Shown: positions 8,477-17,911, counted from the first letter of the stretch. The stretch is 64,000 nt of DNA from UBA11164 sp034376725 (GCA_034376725.1 JAXMJH010000041.1:13585-77584), one strand, 5' to 3'. Numbers and translations are program-made. Notes: generated by a model from the letters alone, not told the origin.

Positions 8477-9951
8477 GCTACGCCATGCGAATGGATGCAC
8501 TGCTGCCGAATCTGGCGCTGCCGCCCGAGGTGGCGTCGATCGTCGTTTCCGGCCTGAGCCTTGACAGCCGGCAGGTGCGCCCAGGCTACGCCTTCGTGGC
8601 GCTGGCCGGTGGCCGCGGGCACGGCCTGGATCACGCCGCCGAAGCGTTGGCCGCAGGTGCGGCGGCCATCCTGTTCGAGCCGCCGCAAGCCGCCCGCGAC
8701 CCGGCACCGCAACCCGCAGTTGCGGTGCCGGGTCTGCGCGCAGGACTGGGATCGATGGCCAACCATTTTTACCGTGCGCCGTCGAGCGACATCGCGGTGA
8801 TCGGGGTGACCGGCACCAATGGGAAAACCTCCACTGTCCAGCTTGTCGCCCAGGCGCTGGATCGTGGAGCGCACCGCGCGGCGAGCATCGGCACGCTCGG
8901 GGTGGGCCGGCCGGGCGCGTTGCAGCCGGGCGAGCGGACTACGCCCGATGTGCTCAGCGTGCACCGTACCCTGGCGGAGCTTCGCGATCAGGGCATCGAA
9001 CAGGTGGCGATGGAAGTCAGCTCGCACGCGCTCCATCAGGGTCGGGTCGATGACGTGCGGTTTCGCGTGGCGGTGTTCACCAACCTCACCCGCGATCATC
9101 TCGACTATCACGGCACCATGGAGCGCTATGGCGCCGCCAAGGCCAGCCTGTTCGGCTGGCCCGGGCTGGCAGCGGCGGTAATCAATCTCGACGACAGCTT
9201 CGGGTCGCAGCTGTTCGACCGACTGGCGGGACCGATGTCGCCGCTGGGGGTGAGCGCATGCGGCGATGCCAGGGCCCGGGTACGCGCCGAGGCGCTTTCG
9301 CTCGATGTTCAGGGCATTGGCTTCGAACTCAACGTCGACGGTCGCATCTGCCCGGTGCGCTCTTCGCTGCTGGGCCGGTTCAATGTCGACAATCTGCTGG
9401 CCGTGGCCGGCGTGCTGCACGCGCTGGACTGGCCGGTGGAAGCCATCGCGGCACGGCTCGTTGCGTTGCAGCCGGTGCCGGGCCGCATCCAGCGGCTGGG
9501 CGGCGGCGAGCAATTGCCGCTGGTGGTGATCGACTACGCGCACACGCCGGATGCACTGGAAAAACTGCTGGATACGCTGCGCGACCATGCTGGCCGGCGA
9601 ATGCTGTGCCTGTTCGGCTGCGGCGGCGAGCGCGACCCCGGCAAGCGCCCGCAAATGGCCGCCATCGCCGAGCGTCTGGCCGATGTCGTCTGGGTGAGCG
9701 ACGACAATCCGCGCTGCGAGGACGGCGACGCGATCGTGGCCGACATCATGGCCGGGTTCCGGCACCCCGATGCGGTTGTCGTCCAGCGCGACCGGGCCAA
9801 GGCCATCGCCGGAATCATCGCTGCGGCGCGGCCCGGCGACGTGGTCGTCATTGCCGGCAAGGGACACGAGGCGTATCAGGAAGTGGACGGCCGGCGCCGC
9901 CCGTTCGACGATGCCGCTTCGGCCGCCGCTGCACTGGAGGCACTGTCATGA
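8473..9951 (+). CDS. murE: UDP-MurNAc-tripeptide synthetase (meso-diaminopimelate adding) MurE
   Basis: 492-residue Mur ligase that adds meso-diaminopimelate to UDP-MurNAc-L-Ala-D-Glu in the cytoplasm. The ATP loop GTNGKT is at residues 114-119. The DNPR motif that selects diaminopimelate over lysine is at 411-414. The YHGTMERYG and RLGGG...VVIDYAHTPDALEK blocks are also family-specific. I chose the GTG at 8473 because it overlaps the ftsI stop (GTGA) and has GAGG 8 nt upstream. An ATG at 8485 is possible and would shorten the protein by four residues. The stop overlaps murF (ATGA). Confidence 0.95.
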   Translation: MSYAMRMDALLPNLALPPEVASIVVSGLSLDSRQVRPGYAFVALAGGRGHGLDHAAEALAAGAAAILFEPPQAARDPAPQPAVAVPGLRAGLGSMANHFYRAPSSDIAVIGVTGTNGKTSTVQLVAQALDRGAHRAASIGTLGVGRPGALQPGERTTPDVLSVHRTLAELRDQGIEQVAMEVSSHALHQGRVDDVRFRVAVFTNLTRDHLDYHGTMERYGAAKASLFGWPGLAAAVINLDDSFGSQLFDRLAGPMSPLGVSACGDARARVRAEALSLDVQGIGFELNVDGRICPVRSSLLGRFNVDNLLAVAGVLHALDWPVEAIAARLVALQPVPGRIQRLGGGEQLPLVVIDYAHTPDALEKLLDTLRDHAGRRMLCLFGCGGERDPGKRPQMAAIAERLADVVWVSDDNPRCEDGDAIVADIMAGFRHPDAVVVQRDRAKAIAGIIAAARPGDVVVIAGKGHEAYQEVDGRRRPFDDAASAAAALEALS

Positions 9952-11363
9952 GGCCGGTACCGCTCTCCGATCTGGCGCGCTGGGTTGGCGGCCGCCTGCA
10001 GGGCGAGGATCGGCTGATCGACTCGATCGGCCACGATACCCGTACCCTGCGTGCCGGCGGGCTGTATGTCGCGCTGATCGGCGAGCGCTTCGACGGCCAC
10101 GACTTCTGCGATGCCGCTGCCGACACCGGCGCAGCGGCGCTGCTGGTTTCGCGGCCGGTTGCGAGTCCGCTTTCGCAGATCATCTGCACAGACACATTGC
10201 TTGCGTTGGGCCGCATCGCGGCCGGCCTCGCCGAAGGACGACCGGCGCGGGTCGTGGGCCTGACCGGAAGCAACGGCAAGACCACCGTCAAGACGCTGTT
10301 GCAGAGCATCCTCGAACACGCCGCGCCCGGCCAGGCTTACGCCAATCCGGGCAATCGCAACAACGAGATCGGTCTGCCGTTGGCCGTCATCGACGCGCCT
10401 GAGGACGCCCGCTATGCGATCTACGAAATGGGCGCCGGCAAGCCCGGCGATATCGCCTACCTCACCGACATCGCAAGGCCGGGCGTTGCCCTGGTCAACA
10501 ACATCGGGCCAGCACACCTGGAGCGCATGGGCAGCCTGCTGGGAGTGGCCCGGACCAAGGGTGCGATGTATTGCGCCCTGCCCGACGATGGCGTTGCCGT
10601 GATCAACGCCGACGATGCCTTCGCGCCGTATTTCGAGGCCCGAATCGGAAGGCGCCGACACCTGCGCTTCGGCCTGGAGTCGAGCGCCGAGGTGACCGCC
10701 ACGCGAGTGCAGCCGACCGAGGCGGGATGGCGGTTCCGACTGGTCACGCCGAACGGCGAGGCCGATGCCGCCCTGCAGCTTGCCGGCCGGCACAACCTGC
10801 GCAATGCGCTGGCCGCCGCCGCCGCCGCGCTGGCGCTGGACATCGCACCGGCGATCATCGCCGAAGGCCTGGCGGCGGCGCGCGGAGTCGGCGGACGCCA
10901 GCAGGTGCACCGGCTGCGCGATGGACTGATTCTGATCGACGACAGCTACAACGCCAATCCACTTTCGGTCGCCGCCGCCATTGACCTGCTGGCCCAGCAT
11001 CAACGGCAGTCGACCCTGGCGGACACCTGGCTGGTACTCGGCGACATGGGCGAGCTGGGCGCCGAGGCCGCTGGACATCATGCCGAGTGCGGGCAGCGCG
11101 CACGCGCGGCGGGGATCTCGCGGCTGTTCACCGTCGGCGCACTCGGCGCCGAGACCAGCCGCGCGTTCGGCGCAAATGCGCTGCACTTCCCCGATCAGGC
11201 GGCGCTGATCGACGCCCTGCAAAGGGCCCTGGCCGAGCACACGTCCGGTCCGCTCAGCGTGCTGGTCAAGGGCTCGCGCACAGCCGCCATGGAGCGCGTG
11301 GTTTCCGCGCTGCTTGCGTCTCACACCAGCGGCTCCGGTCCGGAGGTCACTCATGCTGTATGA
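9948..11363 (+). CDS. murF: UDP-MurNAc-tripeptide:D-Ala-D-Ala ligase MurF
   Basis: 471-residue ligase that completes the UDP-MurNAc-pentapeptide by adding D-alanyl-D-alanine made by DdlB, which is encoded in the same cluster. The P-loop GSNGKTT is at residues 107-113. Other MurF blocks are QAYANPGNRNNEIGLPLAVID, YEMGAGKPGDIAYLTDIARP, DDSYNANPLSVAAAIDLLA and VLGDMGELG. A longer frame is open upstream, but ATG 9948 overlaps the murE stop and fits the family N-terminus. The 3' end overlaps mraY by 11 bp. Confidence 0.96.
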   Translation: MRPVPLSDLARWVGGRLQGEDRLIDSIGHDTRTLRAGGLYVALIGERFDGHDFCDAAADTGAAALLVSRPVASPLSQIICTDTLLALGRIAAGLAEGRPARVVGLTGSNGKTTVKTLLQSILEHAAPGQAYANPGNRNNEIGLPLAVIDAPEDARYAIYEMGAGKPGDIAYLTDIARPGVALVNNIGPAHLERMGSLLGVARTKGAMYCALPDDGVAVINADDAFAPYFEARIGRRRHLRFGLESSAEVTATRVQPTEAGWRFRLVTPNGEADAALQLAGRHNLRNALAAAAAALALDIAPAIIAEGLAAARGVGGRQQVHRLRDGLILIDDSYNANPLSVAAAIDLLAQHQRQSTLADTWLVLGDMGELGAEAAGHHAECGQRARAAGISRLFTVGALGAETSRAFGANALHFPDQAALIDALQRALAEHTSGPLSVLVKGSRTAAMERVVSALLASHTSGSGPEVTHAV

Positions 11364-12438
11364 GCTCGCGCAATGGCTGCAGGGCATCGACCGGGCCTTC
11401 GCCCTGTTCGGCTACATCACCTTCCGCGCCATTCTGGCGGCGCTCACCGCGATGGCGCTGTCGTTGTGGTTGGGACCATTGGTGATTCGCCGGCTGGCTT
11501 CGCTCAAGGCGGGTGGCCAGCCGATTCGCGTCGACGGGCCGCAGAGTCATCTGGCCAAGGCCGGCACGCCGACCATGGGCGGCGCGCTGATTCTCCTGGC
11601 GGTGGCCAGTTCCACCCTGCTGTGGGCCGACCTGGGCAACCGTTACGTGTGGGTGGTGCTGGCGGTGCTGCTGTCGTTCGGCGCGATCGGCTGGTACGAC
11701 GACTGGCTGAAGATCGTCCGGCGCGATCCCAAGGGCATGAAGTCGCGCTGGAAGTACGCCCTGCAGTCGGTGTTCGGCCTGGCCGCCGCGCTGGCGCTGT
11801 TTCTGAGCGCCGACCACGCGTCCAACACGACCCTGTATCTGCCGCTGCTCAAGGATGTGGCGATTCCGCTCGGGGGCATGTTCGTGGTGATCGCCTACTT
11901 CTGGATCGTCGGCTTTTCCAACGCGGTCAATCTGACCGACGGACTCGATGGCCTGGCGATCATGCCCACGGTGCTGGTTGCCGGCGGGTTGGCGGTGTTC
12001 GCCTACGCCTCCGGCCATGCCGGCTTCTCCCAGTATCTGCAGATTCCCATCGTGCCCGGCTCGGGCGAGCTGGTGATCATCTGCGCGGCGATCGGTGGGG
12101 CGGGGCTGGGCTTTCTGTGGTTCAACACCTACCCGGCCATGGTGTTCATGGGCGACATCGGCGCCCTTGCGTTGGGCGCGGCCTTGGGCGCGATTGCGGT
12201 CATCGTCCGTCAGGAGCTGGTGTTGGTGGTGATGGGCGGCATCTTCGTGCTGGAGACGGTGTCGGTCATGCTCCAAGTGGCCAGCTTCAAGCTGACCGGT
12301 CGACGGATATTCCGCATGGCGCCGATCCACCATCACTTCGAGCTCAAGGGCTGGCCCGAGCCGAGGGTGATCGTGCGTTTCTGGATCATCTCGGTGATGC
12401 TGGTTTTGATCGGCCTCGCCACGCTGAAGGTGCGTTGA
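11353..12438 (+). CDS. mraY: Phospho-MurNAc-pentapeptide transferase MraY
   Basis: 361-residue polytopic inner-membrane enzyme with about ten hydrophobic segments. It transfers phospho-MurNAc-pentapeptide to undecaprenyl phosphate, giving lipid I. Diagnostic sequences are KAGTPTMGGALILLAV, the Mg-binding WYDDWLKI and NLTDGLDGLAI aspartates, NTYPAMVFMGDIGALALG, and MAPIHHHFELKGWPEPRVIVRFW near the C-terminus. It starts inside murF (11-bp overlap) and ends TGATG into ftsW. In E. coli murD lies between mraY and ftsW; here nothing does. Confidence 0.97.
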   Translation: MLYELAQWLQGIDRAFALFGYITFRAILAALTAMALSLWLGPLVIRRLASLKAGGQPIRVDGPQSHLAKAGTPTMGGALILLAVASSTLLWADLGNRYVWVVLAVLLSFGAIGWYDDWLKIVRRDPKGMKSRWKYALQSVFGLAAALALFLSADHASNTTLYLPLLKDVAIPLGGMFVVIAYFWIVGFSNAVNLTDGLDGLAIMPTVLVAGGLAVFAYASGHAGFSQYLQIPIVPGSGELVIICAAIGGAGLGFLWFNTYPAMVFMGDIGALALGAALGAIAVIVRQELVLVVMGGIFVLETVSVMLQVASFKLTGRRIFRMAPIHHHFELKGWPEPRVIVRFWIISVMLVLIGLATLKVR

Positions 12439-13724
12439 TGGCCGCGATCAGCATCCATTCCGGACCGCAGGCGCAGCGCGTGGAAGCGCTGGAAGGCCGC
12501 TACGACCCCCTGCTGATGCTCAGCGCCGGCCTGCTGGCAGCGATCGGGATCGTGATGGTCGGCTCCAGCTCGGTCGCTATCGCCGAGGGGCTGGGCGTGG
12601 GCCCGAATCATTTCCTGATCCGCCATCTGGTCTTTCTGTCGCTGGGCCTCGCGCTTGCGGTGATCCTGTGCCGGGTCGAACTCAAAGTGCTGGAGCGCCA
12701 CAGCCGTTTGCTGCTGCTGGGGTGCTTCGTTCTGGTCGGTCTGGTCTTCGTGCCGGGCATAGGTCACACGGTCAACGGGGCACAGCGCTGGATCAATCTG
12801 GGCGTTTCGAATTTTCAAGCGGTCGAGGCAGTCAAGGTGCTGCTCATCCTCTGGCTGGCCAGTTACCTCAAGCGTTACGGCGACGCGGTCGCCCATTCCT
12901 GGGCTGGTCTGCTCAAGCCGATCGGAATCATGGTGGTACTGGTGCTGGCGCTGCTCGCGCAGCCGGACTTCGGTTCGGTGATGCTCATCGGCGCGGTGTT
13001 CGGCGGCATGCTGTTTCTGGGCGGCGCCAGCCTGCCCCGGCTGCTGATGCTGGGCTCGCTGGCGCTGCCGCTGCTGGCCTGGCTGGCGGTGACGGAGTCC
13101 TACCGTCTGCGCCGGCTGACCTCGTTCCTCAACCCCTGGGCCGATCCGTTCGATAACGGCTTTCAGCTGACCCAGGCATTGATCGCCATCGGTCGCGGCG
13201 AATGTTTCGGCGTCGGCCTCGGCGCCAGCATTCAGAAACTGTTCTACCTGCCGGAGGCGCATACCGATTTCATCCTCTCGGTACTGGCTGAAGAGCTGGG
13301 CTTCGTTGGCGTCCTGGCGGTCATCACGCTGTTCGCCGTGTTCGCCGGTCGCTGCCTGTGGATCGGCTATCGGGCGCTGGAGATGAGCCGGCGATTCGCC
13401 GGACTGGTGGCCTGCGGCGTCGGTCTGTGGATCGGGCTTCAGGCGCTGGTCTCGATCGGAGTGAACTTCGGCGTGCTGCCGACCAAGGGTCTGACCCTGC
13501 CGCTGGTGTCCTCCGGCGGCTCCAGCGTGCTGATGACCTGCGTTGCCATCGGTCTGGTGCTTCGGGTCAGCTATGAACTGGAGCGGGCCCAGCGCCAGGT
13601 CGCCCATCACCGGGCCGAACTGGCCCTGGAGTCGTTCCAGCCGATGGCCATCGTTCCCGGTGCCGGCAGCGCAGCCCGTGGCAAGCGCGAGCGCGTCGAG
13701 CCTCGGATGGGGGCGACGGTATGA
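12438..13724 (+). CDS. ftsW: FtsW, septal peptidoglycan glycosyltransferase (SEDS)
   Basis: 428-residue SEDS-family membrane protein that polymerises lipid II at the septum with FtsI. About ten membrane segments are visible. Conserved SEDS sequences include HTVNGAQRWINLG, AVKVLLILWLASYL, ALLAQPDFGSVML (with the catalytic-type Asp), NPWADPFDNGFQLTQALIAIGRG, LPEAHTDFILSVLAEELGF and GLTLPLVSSGGSSVLMTC. A hydrophilic N-terminus of about 20 residues precedes the first helix, and a basic C-terminal tail follows the last. It is linked to its neighbours by a 1-bp overlap with mraY and an ATGA overlap with murG. Confidence 0.96.
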   Translation: MAAISIHSGPQAQRVEALEGRYDPLLMLSAGLLAAIGIVMVGSSSVAIAEGLGVGPNHFLIRHLVFLSLGLALAVILCRVELKVLERHSRLLLLGCFVLVGLVFVPGIGHTVNGAQRWINLGVSNFQAVEAVKVLLILWLASYLKRYGDAVAHSWAGLLKPIGIMVVLVLALLAQPDFGSVMLIGAVFGGMLFLGGASLPRLLMLGSLALPLLAWLAVTESYRLRRLTSFLNPWADPFDNGFQLTQALIAIGRGECFGVGLGASIQKLFYLPEAHTDFILSVLAEELGFVGVLAVITLFAVFAGRCLWIGYRALEMSRRFAGLVACGVGLWIGLQALVSIGVNFGVLPTKGLTLPLVSSGGSSVLMTCVAIGLVLRVSYELERAQRQVAHHRAELALESFQPMAIVPGAGSAARGKRERVEPRMGATV

Positions 13725-14800
13725 GCGTGACTCCGATCGTCATTTTGGCCGGTGGCACCGGCGGGCACATCTTTCCTGGTCTCGCGGTCGCCGCGGCGCT
13801 GAGCGCGCGCGCGGTCCCCGTGGTCTGGCTGGGCGCGCACGGGGGTATGGAGACCCGGTTGGTGCCGGCGCAGGGGATCGAGCTGCGCACCCTGTCGATC
13901 ACCGGACTGCGCGGCAAGGGGCCGGCCGCGCTGGCGGTCGCGCCGGTGCGGCTGATTCGCGCGGTATGGCAGGGCCTGCACGCATTGCGCGAGATCCGCC
14001 CCGCTGCGGTGATCAGTTTCGGCGGCTTCGCTGCCGGGCCGGGCGGACTGGCCGCATGGCTGCTGCGCATCCCGCTGCTGGTTCACGAACAGAACCGCGC
14101 GCCGGGTCTGACCAATCGGGTACTGGCCCGTTTGTCCGCCCGCGTGCTGTGCGGTTTTCCGGATACATTCCCGGGCTTGGCGTCCGAAACGGTGGGCAAC
14201 CCGGTGCGTGCCGGGATCGCCGCACTTGCGCCTCCGGGCGAGCGCTTCGCCGGCCGGTCCGGCCCGGTGCGCGTGCTGGTGCTGGGCGGAAGCCAGGGCG
14301 CACGTGCGCTGAACCGGACCGTCCCCGGCGTGCTGGCCCGGTGTGCCGGCAGTGCGGCGCTGGAAGTCCGCCACCAGTGCGGTCGGAACCTGCTGCCGGA
14401 GGCCGATTCGGCGTATGCCGACACCGGACTCCCGGCACAGCTGCTGCCGTTCATCGACGACATGGCCGAAGCCTACGGCTGGGCCGACCTGGTGATCTGC
14501 CGGGCCGGCGCCTTGACCCTGGCCGAGCTGGCAGCGGCCGGACTGCCTGGCGTGCTGGTGCCGTTCCCGGCGGCGGTCGACGATCACCAGACCCGCAATG
14601 CCGAATTCATGGTCGAGCACGGCGCCGCAGCCCTGGTTGCCGAAGGCGACGACTTTGATCAGCGTCTTGAATATGCCCTGCTGCCCTTGCTGACCAGCGT
14701 CGAGCAGCGCCGCGACATGGCCGAAGCGGCGCGGGCGCTGGCCTTGCCGGATGCCGCCGCGCGGGTCGCCGGGATCGCCCTGGCCGAGGTGCGTCCATGA
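13721..14800 (+). CDS. murG: UDP-GlcNAc:lipid I N-acetylglucosaminyltransferase MurG
   Basis: 359-residue GT-B glycosyltransferase on the cytoplasmic face of the inner membrane that turns lipid I into lipid II. N-terminal glycine-rich motif ILAGGTGGHIFPGLAVA, then SFGGFAAGPGGLAAWLLRIPLLVHEQN. The C-terminal domain has LVLGGSQGARALN and the donor-binding DLVICRAGALTLAELAAAGLPGVLVPFP segment, read in two parts. Size is normal (E. coli 355). ATGA overlaps with ftsW and murC. Confidence 0.97.
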   Translation: MSVTPIVILAGGTGGHIFPGLAVAAALSARAVPVVWLGAHGGMETRLVPAQGIELRTLSITGLRGKGPAALAVAPVRLIRAVWQGLHALREIRPAAVISFGGFAAGPGGLAAWLLRIPLLVHEQNRAPGLTNRVLARLSARVLCGFPDTFPGLASETVGNPVRAGIAALAPPGERFAGRSGPVRVLVLGGSQGARALNRTVPGVLARCAGSAALEVRHQCGRNLLPEADSAYADTGLPAQLLPFIDDMAEAYGWADLVICRAGALTLAELAAAGLPGVLVPFPAAVDDHQTRNAEFMVEHGAAALVAEGDDFDQRLEYALLPLLTSVEQRRDMAEAARALALPDAAARVAGIALAEVRP

Positions 14801-16218
14801 AGCGCCGTCTCCAGCAGACCGGCGACCTGGCCAAGGCCTTTTCGCGGGTTCATTTCATCGGCATCGGCGGCGTCGGCATGAGCGGCATCGCCGAGGTGTT
14901 GACCACGCTGGGCTACAAGGTGTCCGGCTCGGACATCAGCGAGAGCGCGAGCACCCGCCGGCTGGCCCAGCTCGGCGCGCGCATCCATATCGGTCACCAG
15001 GCCGAGAATTTGCGCGATGCCGATGCGGTGGTCACTTCCAGCGCCATCCGCGCCGACAACCCCGAACTGCTGGCCGCCCGCGCCCAGCGCGTCCCGGTTG
15101 TGCCGCGCGCGGAAATGCTGGCCGAGCTGATGCGCTTCCGGCGCGGGGTGGCGATCGCCGGTACGCACGGCAAGACCACCACCACCAGCCTGATCGCCAG
15201 CGTGCTCACCGAGGGCGGCCTGGACCCGACCTTCGTGATCGGCGGGCAGTTGCTCTCGGCCGGCGCCAACGCCCGCCTGGGGACCAGCCAGTGGCTGGTG
15301 GCCGAGGCCGACGAGAGCGACGGCAGCTTCCTGCGCCTGAGTCCGTTGATCGCCGTGGTCACCAATATCGATGCCGATCATCTGGAAAACTACGGCGGCG
15401 ATTTCGGCCGGATCAAGGCGGCGTTCTCCGAGTTCCTGCACCGGCTGCCGTTTTACGGGCTGGCGGTGCTGTGCATCGACGATGCGGAAGTCGCTGCGCT
15501 CGCCGATCAGATGCCGCGTCATGTGATGACTTACGGCTTCGACCCGGCCGCCGATGTGCGCGCCGATGATCTGGTCGCCGAAGGCGCACGTACGCACTTC
15601 AACCTGTCCCTGCCGGAGGCCGATCCGGTTCCGGTCAGCCTGAATCTGCCTGGCCGGCACAACGTGCTCAACGCACTGGCTGCCGCTGCGGTGGGCTGGC
15701 AGCTGGGCGTCTCGGCGGCAGAGATCGCCTACGCGCTGGCGCATTTTCAGGGTATCGGCCGGCGCTTCAATCTGGTCGGCGACTACGACTTCGGCAACGG
15801 CCGGGCGCTGCTGGTCGACGATTACGGCCACCATCCGGCCGAGCTGGCCGCCGTGTTCGAGGCAGCCCGCTCGGGCTGGCCCGAGCGCCGCCTGGTTGCC
15901 GCGTTCCAACCGCACCGTTACAGCCGGACCCGCGATTTGCTGGACGACTTCGCCGCTGTGCTGTCGGAAGTCGATGCACTGGTGCTGACCGAAGTCTATC
16001 CGGCCGGCGAGGCGCCGATCGTCGGTGCCGACAGCAAGTCCTTGGCGCGCGCCATCCGCGCACGCGGCCGGATCGACCCGGTGCTGGTCGCGCATCCGTC
16101 CGATCTGCCCGATGTGCTGCCCGACGTGCTGCGCGACGGCGATCTGTTGCTGCTGCTGGGCGCCGGCGACATCGGTCAGGTTTCGCGCGCGCTTCCGCTC
16201 GCCGAGGCTGAATCATGA
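14797..16218 (+). CDS. murC: UDP-N-acetylmuramate:L-alanine ligase MurC
   Basis: 473-residue Mur ligase adding L-alanine to UDP-MurNAc, the first step of stem-peptide assembly. The N-terminal UDP-binding motif is HFIGIGGVGMSGIAEVL. The ATP loop GTHGKTT is at residues 122-128. VAEADESDGSFLRL and LVDDYGHHPAELAAVFEAAR are typical MurC blocks, and FQPHRYSRTRDLLDDFA lies in the C-terminal domain. ATGA overlaps on both sides. murB, often next to murC in other bacteria, is not here. Confidence 0.97.
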   Translation: MKRRLQQTGDLAKAFSRVHFIGIGGVGMSGIAEVLTTLGYKVSGSDISESASTRRLAQLGARIHIGHQAENLRDADAVVTSSAIRADNPELLAARAQRVPVVPRAEMLAELMRFRRGVAIAGTHGKTTTTSLIASVLTEGGLDPTFVIGGQLLSAGANARLGTSQWLVAEADESDGSFLRLSPLIAVVTNIDADHLENYGGDFGRIKAAFSEFLHRLPFYGLAVLCIDDAEVAALADQMPRHVMTYGFDPAADVRADDLVAEGARTHFNLSLPEADPVPVSLNLPGRHNVLNALAAAAVGWQLGVSAAEIAYALAHFQGIGRRFNLVGDYDFGNGRALLVDDYGHHPAELAAVFEAARSGWPERRLVAAFQPHRYSRTRDLLDDFAAVLSEVDALVLTEVYPAGEAPIVGADSKSLARAIRARGRIDPVLVAHPSDLPDVLPDVLRDGDLLLLLGAGDIGQVSRALPLAEAES

Positions 16219-17171
16219 GCCGGCTCGATGCCTCGCGGTTCGGCCGCGTCGCCGTTCTGATGGGCGGCACCAGCAGTGAGCGCGCCGTGTCCCTGGATTC
16301 CGGGCGCAACGTGCTGGACGCCCTGCTGGCGCGCGGCGTCGACGCTTTCCCGATCGACGGCATCTCCGAGCTCACGCCAGCGCTGGCGGCCGGGCGGATC
16401 GACCGCGTGTTCAACGTGCTGCACGGCAGCCGCGGCGGTGGCGAGGATGGCGTGGTCCAGGGTCTGCTGGAGGCCTTCGGTGTGCCCTGCACCGGCTCGG
16501 ACGTGCTCGGCTCGGCGCTGAGCATGGACAAGATTCGCAGCAAGCAGGTCTGGCAGGCGATCGGTCTGCCGACGCCGGAGTTTCGCCGTCTGGCACCGGG
16601 CGACGACCTCGGCGCAACCATCGCCGAGCTGGGTTTCCCACTGGTGGTCAAGCCGGCCTGCGAGGGCTCCAGCGTCGGGATCAGCCGGCTGTTCGGCGCC
16701 GATGACGTGCCGGCGGCGCTGGCGCTGGCCGCCGACTACCTTAATCCGTCGAGCGGAGGCGAGCTGCTGGTCGAGCGGCTCATCGAGGGCGGCGAATATA
16801 CCGTGGGCATTCTCGGCCGGCAGGCGCTGCCGAGCATCCGCATCGTCCCGGCCGGCGCGTATTACGACTATCACGCCAAGTATCTCGCCGAAGACACCCG
16901 CTACATCTGTCCCGGTCTCGACGACGCCGACCAGGAAGCGGCGATCCGCGAACTCGCGCTGCGCGCGTTCGACGCGCTGGGCTGCCGGGGCTGGGGCCGG
17001 GTCGACGTGATGCGCGACCAGGGCGGCGGCAACTGGCTTCTCGAAGTCAATACCGCGCCCGGCATGACCAGTCATTCGCTGGTGCCCAAGGCCGCTGCGG
17101 CGCTGGGGATCGACTTCGAAACCCTGTGCTGGCAGATCCTCGCCCAGACCCTGCCCGAGGCAACGCCGTGA
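16215..17171 (+). CDS. ddlB: D-alanine:D-alanine ligase DdlB
   Basis: 318-residue ATP-grasp ligase that makes D-Ala-D-Ala, the substrate of MurF. Family motifs: VLMGGTSSERAVSLDSG at the N-terminus, FNVLHGSRGGGEDGVVQGLLE, KPACEGSSVGISRL in the ATP-grasp domain, YYDYHAKYLAEDTRYICP (omega loop), and LLEVNTAPGMTSHSLVPKAA, whose Glu and Asn bind Mg. Length is standard (E. coli DdlB 306). ATGA overlap with murC and GTGA overlap with ftsQ. Confidence 0.96.
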   Translation: MSRLDASRFGRVAVLMGGTSSERAVSLDSGRNVLDALLARGVDAFPIDGISELTPALAAGRIDRVFNVLHGSRGGGEDGVVQGLLEAFGVPCTGSDVLGSALSMDKIRSKQVWQAIGLPTPEFRRLAPGDDLGATIAELGFPLVVKPACEGSSVGISRLFGADDVPAALALAADYLNPSSGGELLVERLIEGGEYTVGILGRQALPSIRIVPAGAYYDYHAKYLAEDTRYICPGLDDADQEAAIRELALRAFDALGCRGWGRVDVMRDQGGGNWLLEVNTAPGMTSHSLVPKAAAALGIDFETLCWQILAQTLPEATP

Positions 17172-17911
17172 GCGCGCTTCGTCAACTGGTGCTCTGGCTG
17201 GTCGCATTGGCGCTGGTCATTGCGCCCGGCGTGGCGGTGTTCAACGGCTGGATCGCCAGCGAGCGCTGGCCGCTGAAGCGCCTGTGGATCGAGGCCGAAT
17301 TCGTTCAGATCGATGAGCAGGCGGTGCGCGATGCGGTGCTTCCCTACCTGGACCGGGGGTTTTTCGCGGTCAGTCCGGAGCAGCTGCGCCAGGCCGTGCT
17401 GGCACTGCCCTGGGTGGCCCATGCCGAGGTGCGCAAGCGCTGGCCGGACGTGCTGGAAATCCGCCTGGTCGAGCGGCGCGCGGTGGCGCGCTGGGGCGAC
17501 GGACAACTGCTTTCCGATCGCGGCGAAGTGTTCGAGACCGAACACGCTCAGGGCACCGAGGCGCTTCCGCATTTGATCGGCCCGCAAACCCGGCTGCGCG
17601 ATCTGGTCGAATTCCACCGGCTGTCCAGCACCCGTCTGGCGCCCTACGGCCTGATGGTTCGTCGCGTCGAGCTCAGCCCGCGCGGCAGCTGGAGCCTGAC
17701 CTTGGATGACCAGAGCACCCTTCTGCTGGGCCGTACCGACCCCGAGTCGCGGGTCGCCAGATTCGCTGCCTTGCTGCCGCGGCTGCGCCAGGAAGGCCGT
17801 GCCATCGTGCGCGCCGATCTGCGCCATGCCGACGGCCTGGCGATGCGCTGGGGCGAGCCGCTTCCCACTGCACCACAACCGGCGGCCAAGGCCGTTGAAC
17901 AGGACACGTAA
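17168..17911 (+). CDS. ftsQ: Cell division protein FtsQ
   Basis: 247-residue bitopic inner-membrane protein that bridges early and late divisome proteins through FtsB and FtsL. One transmembrane helix near the N-terminus (about residues 6-22, LVLWLVALALVIAPGVAVF) is followed by a POTRA domain (KRLWIEAEFVQIDEQAVRDA to WVAHAEVRKRWPDVLEIRLVE) and a beta domain (VARWGDGQLLSDRGEVFE, then VELSPRGSWSLTLDD). I chose the GTG at 17168 because it overlaps the ddlB stop; an upstream in-frame start would lie inside ddlB. TAATG links it to ftsA. Confidence 0.93.
   Translation: MSALRQLVLWLVALALVIAPGVAVFNGWIASERWPLKRLWIEAEFVQIDEQAVRDAVLPYLDRGFFAVSPEQLRQAVLALPWVAHAEVRKRWPDVLEIRLVERRAVARWGDGQLLSDRGEVFETEHAQGTEALPHLIGPQTRLRDLVEFHRLSSTRLAPYGLMVRRVELSPRGSWSLTLDDQSTLLLGRTDPESRVARFAALLPRLRQEGRAIVRADLRHADGLAMRWGEPLPTAPQPAAKAVEQDT

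Noticed and set aside
9876..11387. Open frame of 503 codons on the minus strand, antisense to murF
   Set aside because: murF is certain; the antisense frame has no recognisable domain.
12333..13610. Open frame of 425 codons on the minus strand, antisense to ftsW
   Set aside because: The translation is Gln/His-rich, as expected from the complement of Leu/Val membrane codons; ftsW is certain.
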